In this document: positions 1-10,149 of the stretch, piece by piece
How positions within the stretch are numbered: position 1 is the stretch's first letter
Layout: each line of letters begins with the position of its first letter
Position numbers and translations under genes: made by a program
Assembly: GCF_900167115.1 (NCBI RefSeq)
Contig: NZ_FUXZ01000012.1
Coordinates: 1,995 to 65,994 of the forward strand
Length of the DNA: 64,000 bases
Reading direction: 5' to 3'
Origin: Eubacterium uniforme
Lineage (GTDB): Bacteria > Bacillota > Clostridia > Lachnospirales > Lachnospiraceae
The notes under the pieces: model-generated
What the model saw: only the letters and a program-made list of their open reading frames with translations
The model's database searches: none
Told to the model about the DNA's origin: nothing

Positions 1-1767
1 GAAGGTTATGAACTTGAGTATGTTAAGATGAATGGCAGCGAAGTTTCAGAAGGAACTGACAAAGCTTATACAACAAACACAGTAGTAACAAAAGATGGAA
101 AGACTGTAACAATTGAAGATAAGTATAAAGAAATCGTAGAAACTGGAGACTTAGAAATCAAGAAGACAATCGATGGTGAAAACATCACTGAGGATGATCT
201 TAAAAACCTTAAGTTCACAGTTCAGAACGAAGCAGGTGAATACTTGTACAAAGAAGACGGAAAAGTAAAGACAAGCAAGGATAAGCATGAAATTGCTTTA
301 GGTGAATTCGATAAGAATAATGACGGTACATATAGTCTTAAGTTCGAGGATATCGAAGTAGGTAAGTACACAGTAAAAGAAACACAGGCAAATATCGAAG
401 GTTACGAACTTGAATATGTTAAGATGAACGGCAGCGAAGTTTCAGAAGGAACTGATAAAGCTTATACAACAAACACAGTAGTAACAAAAGATGGAAAGAC
501 TGTAACAATCGAAGATAAGTATAAGGAAATCATCGAAACTGGTGACTTAGAAATTAAGAAGACAATCGACGGTGAAAACATCACAGAAGATGATCTTGAA
601 AACCTTAAGTTCACAGTCCAGAATGAAGCAGGTGAATACTTATACAAAGAAGACGGAAAAGTAAAGACAAGCAAGGATAAGCATGAAATCGCTTTAGGTG
701 AATTCGATAAGAACAATGATGGAACTTACTCACTCAAGTTTGAGGATATCGAAGTAGGTAAGTACACAGTAAAAGAAACACAGGCAAATATCGAAGGTTA
801 TGATATTGAATATGTTGAAATGGATGGAAAGAAGGTTAATGCTTCAAATGATGATTCATTCACAACAAATGCAGTTGTAACTAAAGATGGTAAGGTTCTT
901 GAAATCGTAGATGCATATAAAGTTCAGACAGGTGATTTAGAAATCAAGAAGACACTCGACGGTGATAATATCGTAGAAGATGATTTCGAAAACCTTAAGT
1001 TTACAGTACAGAATGAAGCTGGTGAATATTTATTCAAGGATGCTAATGGAAATGTTAAGACATCAAGAGATAAACATGAAATTAAACTTGGCGACTTTGA
1101 TAAGAATAGTAACGGTACATATACACTTAAGTTCGAGAATATCGAAATTGGTGAATATACAGTAAAAGAAACACAGGCTAACGTTGAAGGTTATGAACTT
1201 GAATATGTTAAGATGAACGGCCAGAAAGTTTCAGAAGGTAATGACGATTCTTATACAGCAAATACAGTTCTTACAAAAGATGGAAAGACTGTAGAAATTG
1301 AAGACAAGTATAAGAAGGTTAAAGAAGATGTAACTGAGGAAACAGAATCTACTACAGAGGAAACAGAATCAACTGTCGACATTGAAACAGAGTCTACTAA
1401 AGAGACTGAAACTACTACAAAAGAGACAATTAAAGAAACTCAGGATGTAGTAGCAGAAGAATCAAGAGAATCTGAAAAGAAGACAGATAAGGAAAGCAAC
1501 AAGAAAGACAAGAAGAAAGATAAGAAGGATAATAAGAAAAACAAGAAGAATAAGGACAAAAAAGAAATTGTTAGAGGTGAAGAAAGAGAATCATCCTCAA
1601 CAGAAAGAATTACAGAGACATTAACAGGTGAGACTGAAGGTGGAAGTGGTTCATCAACTCCTCAGACAGGTGATTTTAATCACATTAAAGAGTTATTCAT
1701 GTTATTCTTATCATCACTTGTTGGATTAGTTGCAATGGTTAAAATTAAAAAGAAAAACCAGTATTAA
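1..1767 (+). CDS. Cna-B repeat cell-wall-anchored surface protein (5' end outside window)
   Basis: The reading frame is open from base 1, and the residues before the first internal Met (EGYELEYVK) match the repeat seen downstream, so the gene begins before the window. It holds about three Cna-B/SpaA-like prealbumin-fold repeats of 130-132 residues, each starting TGDLEIKKT and carrying the VKETQAN E-box typical of isopeptide-forming domains. After these come a Thr/Glu-rich stretch, a Lys-rich stretch, the sorting motif TPQTGD (1657-1674), a hydrophobic segment and a KIKKKNQY tail. A sortase would therefore link it to the wall. It is likely a stalk-like adhesin. It precedes a pilus operon but is separated from it by a terminator and a new promoter, so it is probably an independent unit. 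The ligand cannot be told. Confidence 0.9.
   Translation, partial: EGYELEYVKMNGSEVSEGTDKAYTTNTVVTKDGKTVTIEDKYKEIVETGDLEIKKTIDGENITEDDLKNLKFTVQNEAGEYLYKEDGKVKTSKDKHEIALGEFDKNNDGTYSLKFEDIEVGKYTVKETQANIEGYELEYVKMNGSEVSEGTDKAYTTNTVVTKDGKTVTIEDKYKEIIETGDLEIKKTIDGENITEDDLENLKFTVQNEAGEYLYKEDGKVKTSKDKHEIALGEFDKNNDGTYSLKFEDIEVGKYTVKETQANIEGYDIEYVEMDGKKVNASNDDSFTTNAVVTKDGKVLEIVDAYKVQTGDLEIKKTLDGDNIVEDDFENLKFTVQNEAGEYLFKDANGNVKTSRDKHEIKLGDFDKNSNGTYTLKFENIEIGEYTVKETQANVEGYELEYVKMNGQKVSEGNDDSYTANTVLTKDGKTVEIEDKYKKVKEDVTEETESTTEETESTVDIETESTKETETTTKETIKETQDVVAEESRESEKKTDKESNKKDKKKDKKDNKKNKKNKDKKEIVRGEERESSSTERITETLTGETEGGSGSSTPQTGDFNHIKELFMLFLSSLVGLVAMVKIKKKNQY
142..1320 (+). repeat. Three tandem Cna-B domain repeats (about 390-396 nt each)
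   Basis: Units begin at 142, 538 and 928. The first two are nearly identical in protein but differ at many third codon positions. The third is more diverged (TLDGDN, FKDANGN, EIKLGDF). Part of a further unit lies at 1-141. Confidence 0.9.
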
Positions 1768-1796
1768 AATAAATCAATGAAAATTGATATAAAAAA

Positions 1797-1827
1797 AGGC
1801 TATACCTAAGGGTATGGCCTTTTTTTT
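1797..1827 (+). terminator. Intrinsic terminator after the Cna-B protein
   Basis: A 10-bp stem (AGGCTATACC / GGTATGGCCT, one G-T pair) with loop TAAG is followed by a run of seven T. Confidence 0.93.
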
Positions 1828-1937
1828 ATGGATAGTATAAAATTTAACAGAAAAAATGACATTAAAATAAAACAAAAACGAAAACGATAAACCTAGTTTT
1901 TGGCTTGAAATAAAGCGTTTGAGCGGTTTTTATTTGC

Positions 1938-1966
1938 TTGACATTGTGCCAAAAAACTATTAAAAT
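1938..1966 (+). promoter_or_regulatory. Promoter of the pilus operon
   Basis: TTGACA (1938-1943), a 17-nt spacer and TAAAAT (1961-1966). It is the only strong promoter seen ahead of the genes from 2045 to 12190. Confidence 0.8.
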
Positions 1967-2044
1967 TGAACATATAGATGATACGTATATGATATAAAAA
2001 TATACATATTGGCTTGAATTTTATATAGGTATTGGGTGTTAAAA

Positions 2045-2290
2045 ATGAAATATAATGAACTAAGAAAATTAAACAAGTTAGAATTGCTTGAGTTAGTTTA
2101 TAATATGCGTACAGAGTTGGATAAAGTAGAAGGGGAAAACAGAAGGCTTAAAAGAAATCTTGAAGATCGTGAAAAAGACTATAATGAACTTCTATATAAT
2201 ACAAGAACAGTATTAAGGCAAGTTTCTAAACTTGCAGGAGAAGAATATCTCCCATTTGAGCGAGAAGATGGGGAGGTAGAAGTTTTATGA
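2045..2290 (+). CDS. Small coiled-coil protein at the head of the pilus operon
   Basis: An 81-residue highly charged protein (MKYNELRKLNKLELLELV...) whose heptad-like Leu spacing and Glu/Lys/Arg content predict a coiled coil. It has no membrane segment. The ATG at 2045 is chosen; an in-frame GTG at 2036 is possible and the Shine-Dalgarno match is weak for both. Its stop overlaps the start of the signal peptidase gene by four bases (ATGA), so the two are translationally coupled. Short coiled-coil proteins next to signal peptidase and pilin genes occur in other Clostridia, but I know no proven function. Confidence 0.75.
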   Translation: MKYNELRKLNKLELLELVYNMRTELDKVEGENRRLKRNLEDREKDYNELLYNTRTVLRQVSKLAGEEYLPFEREDGEVEVL

Positions 2291-2925
2291 TAAAAGAAAA
2301 AAACGATAAGATTGAAATAGAGTCTAAGATAATTAAAAATGTAAAAGAACAAGATGAAATAATACTTCCAACAGCTCTACAGATCGAAGATGAGATTAGT
2401 AGATTAAAGAACAGACGTGATTATATTCATATTTTATTTAACACGATAGCATCTTTGATTGTAGTTGCGGCTATAGCAGTATTGATTTCATCTTTTTTAT
2501 TACCCGTTCTTAGAGTTACAGGAACGAGTATGACACCTACTTTAACTAACGGAACAGTTGTCGTATGTAAAAGAACAACTAGTTTAAAAAGAGGAGATAT
2601 AGTAGCATTTTACTATAATAATAAAGTCCTATTGAAGAGAGTAATAGGATTACCGGGAGATTACATTGAAGTTAGAACTGATGGGACAGTTCTAGTTAAT
2701 AATGAAGCCATTGATGAGCCATATATTGATGGTCCTTCATATGGTGAGAATGATTTAACTTATCCATATCAAGTACCTGAAGATAGGTACTTTGTTATGG
2801 GTGATCATAGATCTACAAGTGTTGATAGTAGATCAAAAACTATTGGATGTGTCTCCGAAGAAGAGGTACTGGGGAAGGTAAAAATGGCCATATGGCCAAT
2901 CGACAAATTTAAAATTCTAAAATAA
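2287..2925 (+). CDS. lepB: Signal peptidase I (Ser/Lys type), pilus-linked
   Basis: A 212-aa type I signal peptidase. A cytoplasmic N-terminus of about 50 residues, predicted coiled coil, leads to one membrane segment (about 51-73). Catalytic Ser81 sits in GTSMTPTL, catalytic Lys117 in LLKRVIGLPGD, and the conserved MGDHR box is at 171-175. Both dyad residues are present, so it should be active, unlike the SipA-type pilus chaperones that lost them. Its position in front of the pilins suggests that it matures the pilus subunits or helps polymerisation, as SPase homologues do in streptococcal pilus islands. That role is inference. Confidence 0.92.
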   Translation: MIKEKNDKIEIESKIIKNVKEQDEIILPTALQIEDEISRLKNRRDYIHILFNTIASLIVVAAIAVLISSFLLPVLRVTGTSMTPTLTNGTVVVCKRTTSLKRGDIVAFYYNNKVLLKRVIGLPGDYIEVRTDGTVLVNNEAIDEPYIDGPSYGENDLTYPYQVPEDRYFVMGDHRSTSVDSRSKTIGCVSEEEVLGKVKMAIWPIDKFKILK

Positions 2926-2986
2926 ACAATCTTTAGTACATATTGTAACCATAAACGTTTTAGCAGATGTTACGGAGGTATTGAGT

Positions 2987-5900
2987 ATGAAGAAGATAGA
3001 TAGATTTACTCATAACCTAATTAAAGAGAATAATCGAAAACGTGATGTAAGGCATACAGTATCGTTAATGTCTGTTATTGTTATGCTTATGGTTACTGTT
3101 GTGCTTATTATTCCAGCAATAAGTATTACTAAGACTGAACTAGATAATGGTAACATACCATCAGTTCCTTCAGTTAATACTTTATCAAGTCTTGCAAAAT
3201 ATGATCTTCCAGATAGTCAGGTAAGTAATGTAAGTTTTTCACAAGTGATGGCGAAAGACGAGGGTAATATTCAAAGTGTAGAATTTACTCTTGAATATTA
3301 CTTAAATAAGAATGATGTAACAGTGGAAAGACCGTATTTGCTATATCCAATTACAAGTAATAATATAGCCGTTACAGCGGAACTCCCAGGAGATGGCGAG
3401 TGGGGGAATGTAATGGACGGTGCTACACAATCAGGTATTTATCATGTATATACGGATACTAATGGGGTATCCTATGTTTTGATACAGTTTTTGGATAATT
3501 ATCTTGAAATGTATGCAAATCAGGAGATTACAGGTACAGTTAAATTTGTGGCTGACGTTGTTAGGGATGATAATAATAATACTGCTAGTCAGCAGATTTC
3601 AATTGGTGGTGAAATATTTGAAGTTACGGGATATCCTGAAAGAGTAATGGATATTGATAAAGCAGGAACATTTAACGGTGATGATGGCACGATAACATGG
3701 TCGATAAAGGTTTATAATCCTGATGCAGAGGATATGGGTGGAGCAATTATCACAGATAGTAAGATTACTTCAACTAGTGTTATTACAAGTAATCCAGCAA
3801 ATGCATATACTATGAGTGGAGATACAGTAGTACTTAATAACGGAATTACTGATAAGGTTATTACACTTACTTATACAGAGACGGTTCCACAGTCTATTCT
3901 TGCAAGTGGACAGGGCCAAAATATAGAGAATACGGTTACGATGAATCATGGTGGAGACGAGTATACTGATAGTGCTCTTGCATATGTTCCAGCGGGTTAT
4001 TCAGTAACTAAGGGGGCAAGTACAGATTACTCAACAGGAGAGTATGAGTGGACGGTCATTATTAATAACGCATACGGAAATAATCTTAACGGATTTAAAT
4101 TAGAGGACGTTATGATTAATGATATGGTTAGTGGAAGTTTAACAGTTACTGGAGATGGTAATGCTAATAGATTAGGTGCTACTTCATATTCAGGTGGAGT
4201 ATTAACGTTTGGTAATATATCGGATAATCAAATATCTGTTACATATAGAACTTTAATCGATAAAACAGCAGAAGCAAATCAATATGGTCAAGTATTTGCT
4301 AAAAATACTGCGATATTAAAATCGCCTTCAAATACTGAATTAAGTAAGACAAATGCAACGGCAGTTTATATGAAACCGATTGCTCATAAAGAGCATCAAT
4401 ATGAGAGTAGTACAGGGCTTATCACATACACAGCTCAGTTTAAGCGAAATTCAGGTGATGTGATTTCTGCTGGTGATTATATAGAAGATCCTTATTTAGA
4501 ATATGCAACGAGCATAGTGGTTCATAAGGGATATTATGGTCCATTAACAGAGGGCGTTAATTATACAATAAGTGGTAATAAAGTTACGATTATTGGAGAT
4601 TCATTAGATCAGGTTCTTACAAATAGAGAGAATCCAGAAATATTCTCCATTAAGTATACTGTTGACCCAAGAAATCCAGATTTACCTAATAAAACAGTTA
4701 GTGGAAATAAAACAACAATTATAAATCCAGTTGAGATTGGTGATGAAACTGGACCTATAGGAACAACTAGTGATAAATATGAATGGGAGCCTACAAATGC
4801 AATTAATAAACAAGTAAACGGAACAGCTACTACAGTTGATAATGGAGATGGAACTAAGACTTATACTATTCCATGGCTAGTCTCATTAGAACAAGAAGTT
4901 GGTGGATTTTTAGGTAAGACACTTACGGATACAACAAGTATAACTAAAGGTTCAGAAAGTGTTATACAAACAGACTCGGCTTCAACATATAAGAATTATT
5001 ATAATTCAGGAAGTATGCAAATAAGATATACATATAGAAGTGGAGGAAATCCAGTAGAAGCAGTACTTGACCCTTCACACTATACTTTGACAGATGACGG
5101 TAATGGAGGATTTAGTGTTTACTTTAAAGATACAGAAGAGTCAAGTAGTACACCTCTAGCTAATGCATATCTTGTGAAATTATATTATACAACTACAGCA
5201 ATTTCTTCCACAGAGGAAGCACTTAAAGCTAAGAATACTGCTAATTTTGATACAAAAGAGAATTCAGATGAGTATGTATTAGAATATTTTAATCCTAATG
5301 ATGTACCATATGATAAAACAGGAGAAACAAGTATTAATGTTAAGGATCTTGAGGTAAAAACAGTTGATTCTGTTATGTATTATAAGATTCCATATGTAAT
5401 TCACATGGATCTTACAAAGAGAGATTCTGTTCCTGATAAGAAGTTTAAGATGGTAGATACAATGCCAGCAGGTGCATTGTTAGATACGGATACAGGTATT
5501 TATTTTAAATATAGTGAGTACTATAAAGAAAAGATGAATCCTGGTTCTGGAGATTACTCATATTACTATGAATATACATCAGGCTCTAATGTATTTAATA
5601 TATTCTTTAAAGCAGAGAATGATAATAGTAAGAAGGTATTTGATATAGAGTACACAATATTACTTCCAAAGAACGTTACAGATACTCAAATTAATGATGA
5701 TGGAACAAAAACTATAGCAAATACTGTTATAGATGAATTACAAACATATATACCAGATAGTGTTGAAACTACATTAGGTAATGATACATCAATTCCTAAT
5801 ACAGATAATATTTCAAAGACTGGAGGACAGGGAGCTACAGATGGATATGTTAATTATTCATTGGATGTAAATCCATCGGCAACCGATTTATCAACGGGAG

Positions 5901-8299
5901 GAACGATAGATATTAACGATGTTTTATCATTATCAAATCTTACTTCTGCAGAAGCCTTAGGTTTATATAACATAGGTGATATAAATAGGATAGATACTAA
6001 TGTCGATATAAGTAAAGTTAAAGTAGTTTTAGATAAACTTAAGATATATGAAATTCGAGAAGGTCAAGCACCAAGAGAACTTAATAGTAGTGAGTATGTA
6101 TATGAGTACTCTGGTGTAAGGACAGAACATTCTGTTGTTGATGAAGAGTATGATTTAACTCTTGATAGTAATGATGAAAGAATGTTGAAATATGAAAATA
6201 AAGGTTTACAAATAAATGCAGCAAATGCAGGGGATACCTTTGATGTGCTTATAACAGGAGATACTCCAGGAGCTTGGGTAAGCCATGATAGTTGGCAGAT
6301 TCAAGGAACAGGTATTAATAGTTTGAATGGCGATTCAACAGGTCTAGGAGATTTAGTATTTGATAGTGAAGGAAAATGGAGTGCAACAGATATACCAATT
6401 ACTCAAAGTGTTGATTTAGGTTATGTACAATTTGGTGCATGGTATACACATGGTGGTGGAAAACTAGTTTCAGGAAAAATTATATTCCATAAAAACGTTG
6501 AAACAGTTAAGGAACCATCGCTTGGACTTACATTACCAGATGGTAAGCATTTAAGAGTTGATTATACATATAAAATTACATATGAAACAGCAAAAGATAA
6601 AGTTGGACTTAAGTTATCTAATAGCGCCACACTTGATAGAAATGGTGGATCAGATACCGATGATTGTGTAAATAATATTTCAATTAAGGATTCAACATCT
6701 GCTACATCATCAACATCAGTACCTATTAAATTAAATAAGCTTAATCTAAATAACATGAACATACAGGTTCAGGCAGGATTTAACATATATAGATATAACG
6801 TAGATGATAATGTATGGCAGGTAGCAACAGAGATTAGAGAAAAAGATGTGAGTGTTGGTCCAAATTCATATCATACACATATTGTATCAAGTAGTGAACC
6901 GTCAGATACGTGGTCTGGTTGGACAAATGCTACAACCCAAAACATTATAGATTCGGCAGTTAAAATTACAACAGATGATTATTATATTAGTTTGGAAAAG
7001 GGCGTTATATATATGCTAGTTGAAATAGAAGCTCCAAATCCATTTATAACACTTAATGAACCGAAGTTTTTCACTTATGGAAATGAAGTTACATCAGAAG
7101 TTGCTCAGGCAGCGAAAAGTGCACTTGCTTCGGTGCCAGGATCTTTCGATTTGGATGTTTCGAGTATTGATAATATTACGAATAATGGAGAAGGACAGGC
7201 TGTATATGATATTACAAATAGAAATTACATTAATATAAGCGTTGATAAAAATTGGACTGTTCCAAGTGGATTTGATACATCAGAGTATAAAGTGGTTGTT
7301 GCAGTTTATAGAACAGGCAGAGCAGGAAGGGTTAATTCAATCCCAACTGATCATGCAGAAGTAGAACAACTTATACAGAATAACGGATGGGAATTCATAG
7401 ATAGAAAAGAGTTAAGTGATGTAAACAATTGGAAATATACATGGTATGGAGATCCTACAATAACTGATAATAATGCCCCTAATAAGTTTAATGGAGTAGA
7501 ACTTGTTAGTGGTAGTGATGATGAAACACCTTATTATTACTATGTGGTTGAAGAAAGCGTTAAGAGAAGTACAGATGGAGGAAATACATGGACGGATGTT
7601 ACTAATAACTTCTCATCTTCATCATCAGCTAGATGGTTAATAGTAGGAACGGATGCAGCAATTTCTGAAGGACTTGATCATTCATTAGGAATTGTTGATA
7701 TTTATAATACTCCGGGATTATCTATTAAAAAGATTTGGCAGAATGAACACAGAGTAGAAATGACAGCTGCAGAACTTAATTCGTTAGGAATTAATCAGAT
7801 AGAAGTTGATCTTTATAGGTCAACAACAGCTCCAGGTGATAGTAGTGCAACATATGATGAACAAGGAGTTCCAACGGATGCAGTTAAGTTAACAGCAACA
7901 GATTTATCCTCGGTTAATGGAGTAACTTTAAATGGTGATAATATCATATTAAAGAAATCAGAAGGTTGGGAAGTTATTCCAGAAGGATTACCAACAAATG
8001 ATGGTGTAGATCCATATTATTATTATGTGAAGGAAGTTACACAGATACCAAATAGTCAAACCGTATATCAAAACAACGGACAATCTGGAGGAACTATATT
8101 CGTATACAACGTAGTAAATGTTGAGGATGAAGGTGGAGTTGTTCTACCAAATACAGGTGGTAAGGGAATTAAACTTTTAAGAATGATTTCCCTATTAATG
8201 ATTCTAATATCTTTAATTACTCTTGTTTATAGAAAGAGGATTAAGGAAGTAAATAATAAATATATATCAAAACGTAGAAGAAAAGGAGGAGAGCTATGA
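2987..8299 (+). CDS. Giant LPXTG surface protein, probable pilus tip adhesin
   Basis: A 1770-aa secreted protein. The ATG at 2987 is preferred because GGAGG (2974-2978) lies 8 nt upstream; the TTG at 2981 would be too close. A hydrophobic segment (about residues 22-45) is the signal peptide. The long middle region consists of repeated beta-rich modules with DUF11/isopeptide-like phrases (KTLTDTT, YDKTGE, NISKTGG). Two Cna-B-like domains follow near the C-terminus (from ISVDKNWTV and LSIKKIWQ), each ending with YYYYV-E. The end carries LPNTG (8144-8158), a hydrophobic stretch and an Arg/Lys tail. Its place before the major pilin and class C sortase fits a tip or ancillary pilin. No thioester Cys-Gln motif or VWA domain was seen. 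Its stop overlaps the next start (ATGA). Confidence 0.88.
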   Translation: MKKIDRFTHNLIKENNRKRDVRHTVSLMSVIVMLMVTVVLIIPAISITKTELDNGNIPSVPSVNTLSSLAKYDLPDSQVSNVSFSQVMAKDEGNIQSVEFTLEYYLNKNDVTVERPYLLYPITSNNIAVTAELPGDGEWGNVMDGATQSGIYHVYTDTNGVSYVLIQFLDNYLEMYANQEITGTVKFVADVVRDDNNNTASQQISIGGEIFEVTGYPERVMDIDKAGTFNGDDGTITWSIKVYNPDAEDMGGAIITDSKITSTSVITSNPANAYTMSGDTVVLNNGITDKVITLTYTETVPQSILASGQGQNIENTVTMNHGGDEYTDSALAYVPAGYSVTKGASTDYSTGEYEWTVIINNAYGNNLNGFKLEDVMINDMVSGSLTVTGDGNANRLGATSYSGGVLTFGNISDNQISVTYRTLIDKTAEANQYGQVFAKNTAILKSPSNTELSKTNATAVYMKPIAHKEHQYESSTGLITYTAQFKRNSGDVISAGDYIEDPYLEYATSIVVHKGYYGPLTEGVNYTISGNKVTIIGDSLDQVLTNRENPEIFSIKYTVDPRNPDLPNKTVSGNKTTIINPVEIGDETGPIGTTSDKYEWEPTNAINKQVNGTATTVDNGDGTKTYTIPWLVSLEQEVGGFLGKTLTDTTSITKGSESVIQTDSASTYKNYYNSGSMQIRYTYRSGGNPVEAVLDPSHYTLTDDGNGGFSVYFKDTEESSSTPLANAYLVKLYYTTTAISSTEEALKAKNTANFDTKENSDEYVLEYFNPNDVPYDKTGETSINVKDLEVKTVDSVMYYKIPYVIHMDLTKRDSVPDKKFKMVDTMPAGALLDTDTGIYFKYSEYYKEKMNPGSGDYSYYYEYTSGSNVFNIFFKAENDNSKKVFDIEYTILLPKNVTDTQINDDGTKTIANTVIDELQTYIPDSVETTLGNDTSIPNTDNISKTGGQGATDGYVNYSLDVNPSATDLSTGGTIDINDVLSLSNLTSAEALGLYNIGDINRIDTNVDISKVKVVLDKLKIYEIREGQAPRELNSSEYVYEYSGVRTEHSVVDEEYDLTLDSNDERMLKYENKGLQINAANAGDTFDVLITGDTPGAWVSHDSWQIQGTGINSLNGDSTGLGDLVFDSEGKWSATDIPITQSVDLGYVQFGAWYTHGGGKLVSGKIIFHKNVETVKEPSLGLTLPDGKHLRVDYTYKITYETAKDKVGLKLSNSATLDRNGGSDTDDCVNNISIKDSTSATSSTSVPIKLNKLNLNNMNIQVQAGFNIYRYNVDDNVWQVATEIREKDVSVGPNSYHTHIVSSSEPSDTWSGWTNATTQNIIDSAVKITTDDYYISLEKGVIYMLVEIEAPNPFITLNEPKFFTYGNEVTSEVAQAAKSALASVPGSFDLDVSSIDNITNNGEGQAVYDITNRNYINISVDKNWTVPSGFDTSEYKVVVAVYRTGRAGRVNSIPTDHAEVEQLIQNNGWEFIDRKELSDVNNWKYTWYGDPTITDNNAPNKFNGVELVSGSDDETPYYYYVVEESVKRSTDGGNTWTDVTNNFSSSSSARWLIVGTDAAISEGLDHSLGIVDIYNTPGLSIKKIWQNEHRVEMTAAELNSLGINQIEVDLYRSTTAPGDSSATYDEQGVPTDAVKLTATDLSSVNGVTLNGDNIILKKSEGWEVIPEGLPTNDGVDPYYYYVKEVTQIPNSQTVYQNNGQSGGTIFVYNVVNVEDEGGVVLPNTGGKGIKLLRMISLLMILISLITLVYRKRIKEVNNKYISKRRRKGGEL

Positions 8300-9963
8300 A
8301 AAAAATGAGAACAATTAAGAGAGTATTGGCGATTTTTCTTACTCTCGCATTAGTAATTACACTTTCAGGTATAACTAAAAATGTTACTTATGCAATAAGT
8401 GAATACAATATTACAATTAATAACAGTGCTAATGATGATGGAGAACATACATATGAAGCATATGAAGTATTTAAGGTTTCGCTTAATGCTTCAGATGAAC
8501 CTGTAGTTGATGGATGGGGCGATGGTGTTAATGGTACAGCACTTTTAGCAGCATTAAAGGCAGATACAACAATTGGTACATATTTTGCTTCAGCTAATAC
8601 AGCGGCAGATGTAGCAGCAGCACTTACAGATAATATCAGTGTATTTGCTAGTGATACTGCAGCTAACAAGGATTTTGATACACAGACAAAGGCATTTGTT
8701 AAGATAGTATCAGCTAACCTTTCAAACACAGTGGCTGGAACATCTGTAAATAATGTTATTTCTCCACTACAAGTAGGTTATTACTTCGTTCAGGATGCAG
8801 CAGCTCCTGGACCAGCTAATCCAACTGTAGGAGATAACAATGGTGCATATACAAGGTTTATTCTTCAACTTGTTAAAGATGAAAATATTACTATTGCATC
8901 TAAATCAGATGCTCCAAAGTTAGTAGTAAAGATTAAAGAAGATTCTTATAGTACTGATGATGGATTTGGTACAGGTTATAATGATGTTGCAGATTATGAA
9001 GTTGGAGAAAAAGTTCCTTATGAACTTATAGCTACATTACCAACTAATACATCAGCATATGATACATATAAGGTCGTATTTAATGATGTACTTGATACTG
9101 TATTAGAGAATCCAAAAGATTTTGTAGTTACTATTAATGGACAAGAAATTGATTCTTCAAAATATACAATTAGTGATACATCAACAGGTACATTTACTAT
9201 TACAATAGATGATATATTTGATGCAGTTGGAGCTACAACTCCTGCACAGAAGGAAGCTCTTGATGGAAAAGATATAGTAGTTACATATACAGCTACATTA
9301 ACAGATGATGCAGTTCCTGGAACAGGATATGAAAACACAGTAACTCTTACATATTCAAATGATCCTAACGATTCAGGTAGTACAAGTACAAAGACTGGAT
9401 TAACACCTCCAGATGAAGTTATAGTATTTACAAATGCACAGGACTTTACTAAAGTTGATAGTGTTAATCAGGCTATAAAACTTTCAGATGCAAAATTTGT
9501 AGTTTATAAGGGAACAGGTGCAAATAAACAATATGCAACATTAGATGCTAATGGCAAGGTTACAGGATGGGTAGCTAGTGAAGCAAATGCAACTAAGATT
9601 ACATCTAAGGCTGATGGAACATTTAGAGTAAGTGGTCTTGATTCAAAAGATACATATTATTTACATGAAACAGATGCTCCTTCAGGTTATGCATTAGCAA
9701 CTAATGACGTATCTTTTGTAATACCAAGTGCAATCATTACACAGCAGAACTGGGACGGAACACAGGCAGGTGCTTATACAGCAAATACTAATGATGCAAA
9801 TAGAGAATTTGTTGGTGATAATAAAAATATTACTAATACAAAACTTACAGCAACACTTCCAACAACAGGTGGAATTGGTACAACAGTATTTTATGTAGTA
9901 GGTATTATATTAGTGCTTGGCGCAGGCGTACTTCTTATTACAAGAAAACGCTCAAGAAATTAA
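8296..9963 (+). CDS. Major pilin (SpaD/FimA-type, isopeptide D2 domain, LPTTG)
   Basis: A 555-aa protein with a signal peptide (MKKMRTIKRVLAIFLTLALV...TYA). The central region (TYKVVFNDVLDTVLENPKDF) matches the fimbrial isopeptide-formation D2 domain. A C-terminal Cna-B domain carries the E-box-like YYLHETDAPSGYA. The sorting signal LPTTGG (9856-9873) is followed by a hydrophobic stretch and RKRSRN. This order is that of backbone pilins polymerised by class C sortases, one of which is encoded next. I did not find a canonical YPK pilin motif; a Lys in the VKIKEDSY region is a candidate linking residue. Start: GGAGG 6-10 nt upstream, with a 4-nt overlap on the preceding gene. Confidence 0.9.
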   Translation: MKKMRTIKRVLAIFLTLALVITLSGITKNVTYAISEYNITINNSANDDGEHTYEAYEVFKVSLNASDEPVVDGWGDGVNGTALLAALKADTTIGTYFASANTAADVAAALTDNISVFASDTAANKDFDTQTKAFVKIVSANLSNTVAGTSVNNVISPLQVGYYFVQDAAAPGPANPTVGDNNGAYTRFILQLVKDENITIASKSDAPKLVVKIKEDSYSTDDGFGTGYNDVADYEVGEKVPYELIATLPTNTSAYDTYKVVFNDVLDTVLENPKDFVVTINGQEIDSSKYTISDTSTGTFTITIDDIFDAVGATTPAQKEALDGKDIVVTYTATLTDDAVPGTGYENTVTLTYSNDPNDSGSTSTKTGLTPPDEVIVFTNAQDFTKVDSVNQAIKLSDAKFVVYKGTGANKQYATLDANGKVTGWVASEANATKITSKADGTFRVSGLDSKDTYYLHETDAPSGYALATNDVSFVIPSAIITQQNWDGTQAGAYTANTNDANREFVGDNKNITNTKLTATLPTTGGIGTTVFYVVGIILVLGAGVLLITRKRSRN

Positions 9964-10046
9964 TAAGATTTAGGGAGATTATTACACGTTTTGATTCGAT
10001 ATAGATATTTTTATATTTATTATTATACCTCGAAGTGTAAATATTG

Positions 10047-10074
10047 GCTGGATGCATAGAAATATGCATCCGGC
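10047..10074 (+). other. GNRA-capped hairpin between major pilin and sortase
   Basis: A 12-bp stem with loop GAAA (10059-10062) and one G-T pair, with no T-run afterwards. It is therefore not a standard terminator. It may stabilise the pilin mRNA or lower expression of the downstream sortase. Confidence 0.6.
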
Positions 10075-10098
10075 GGATATTACAATTGAAAATTTGCG

Positions 10099-10119
10099 TT
10101 AGTATTAAAATGCTACTAA
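10099..10119 (+). repeat. Dispersed palindrome, copy A
   Basis: TTAGTATTA, AAA, TGCTACTAA: 17 of 18 arm bases match or wobble with the consensus arms. It lies 30 nt before the sortase start. Further copies are at 22242, 30169 and 31613. Confidence 0.6.
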
Positions 10120-10149
10120 GTAAAATAACAGTAAAGATGATATGGCAGT

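Noticed and set aside
2987-8299. Internal thioester domain in the giant surface protein
   Set aside because: Almost no Cys is present and no Cys-Gln thioester context was found.
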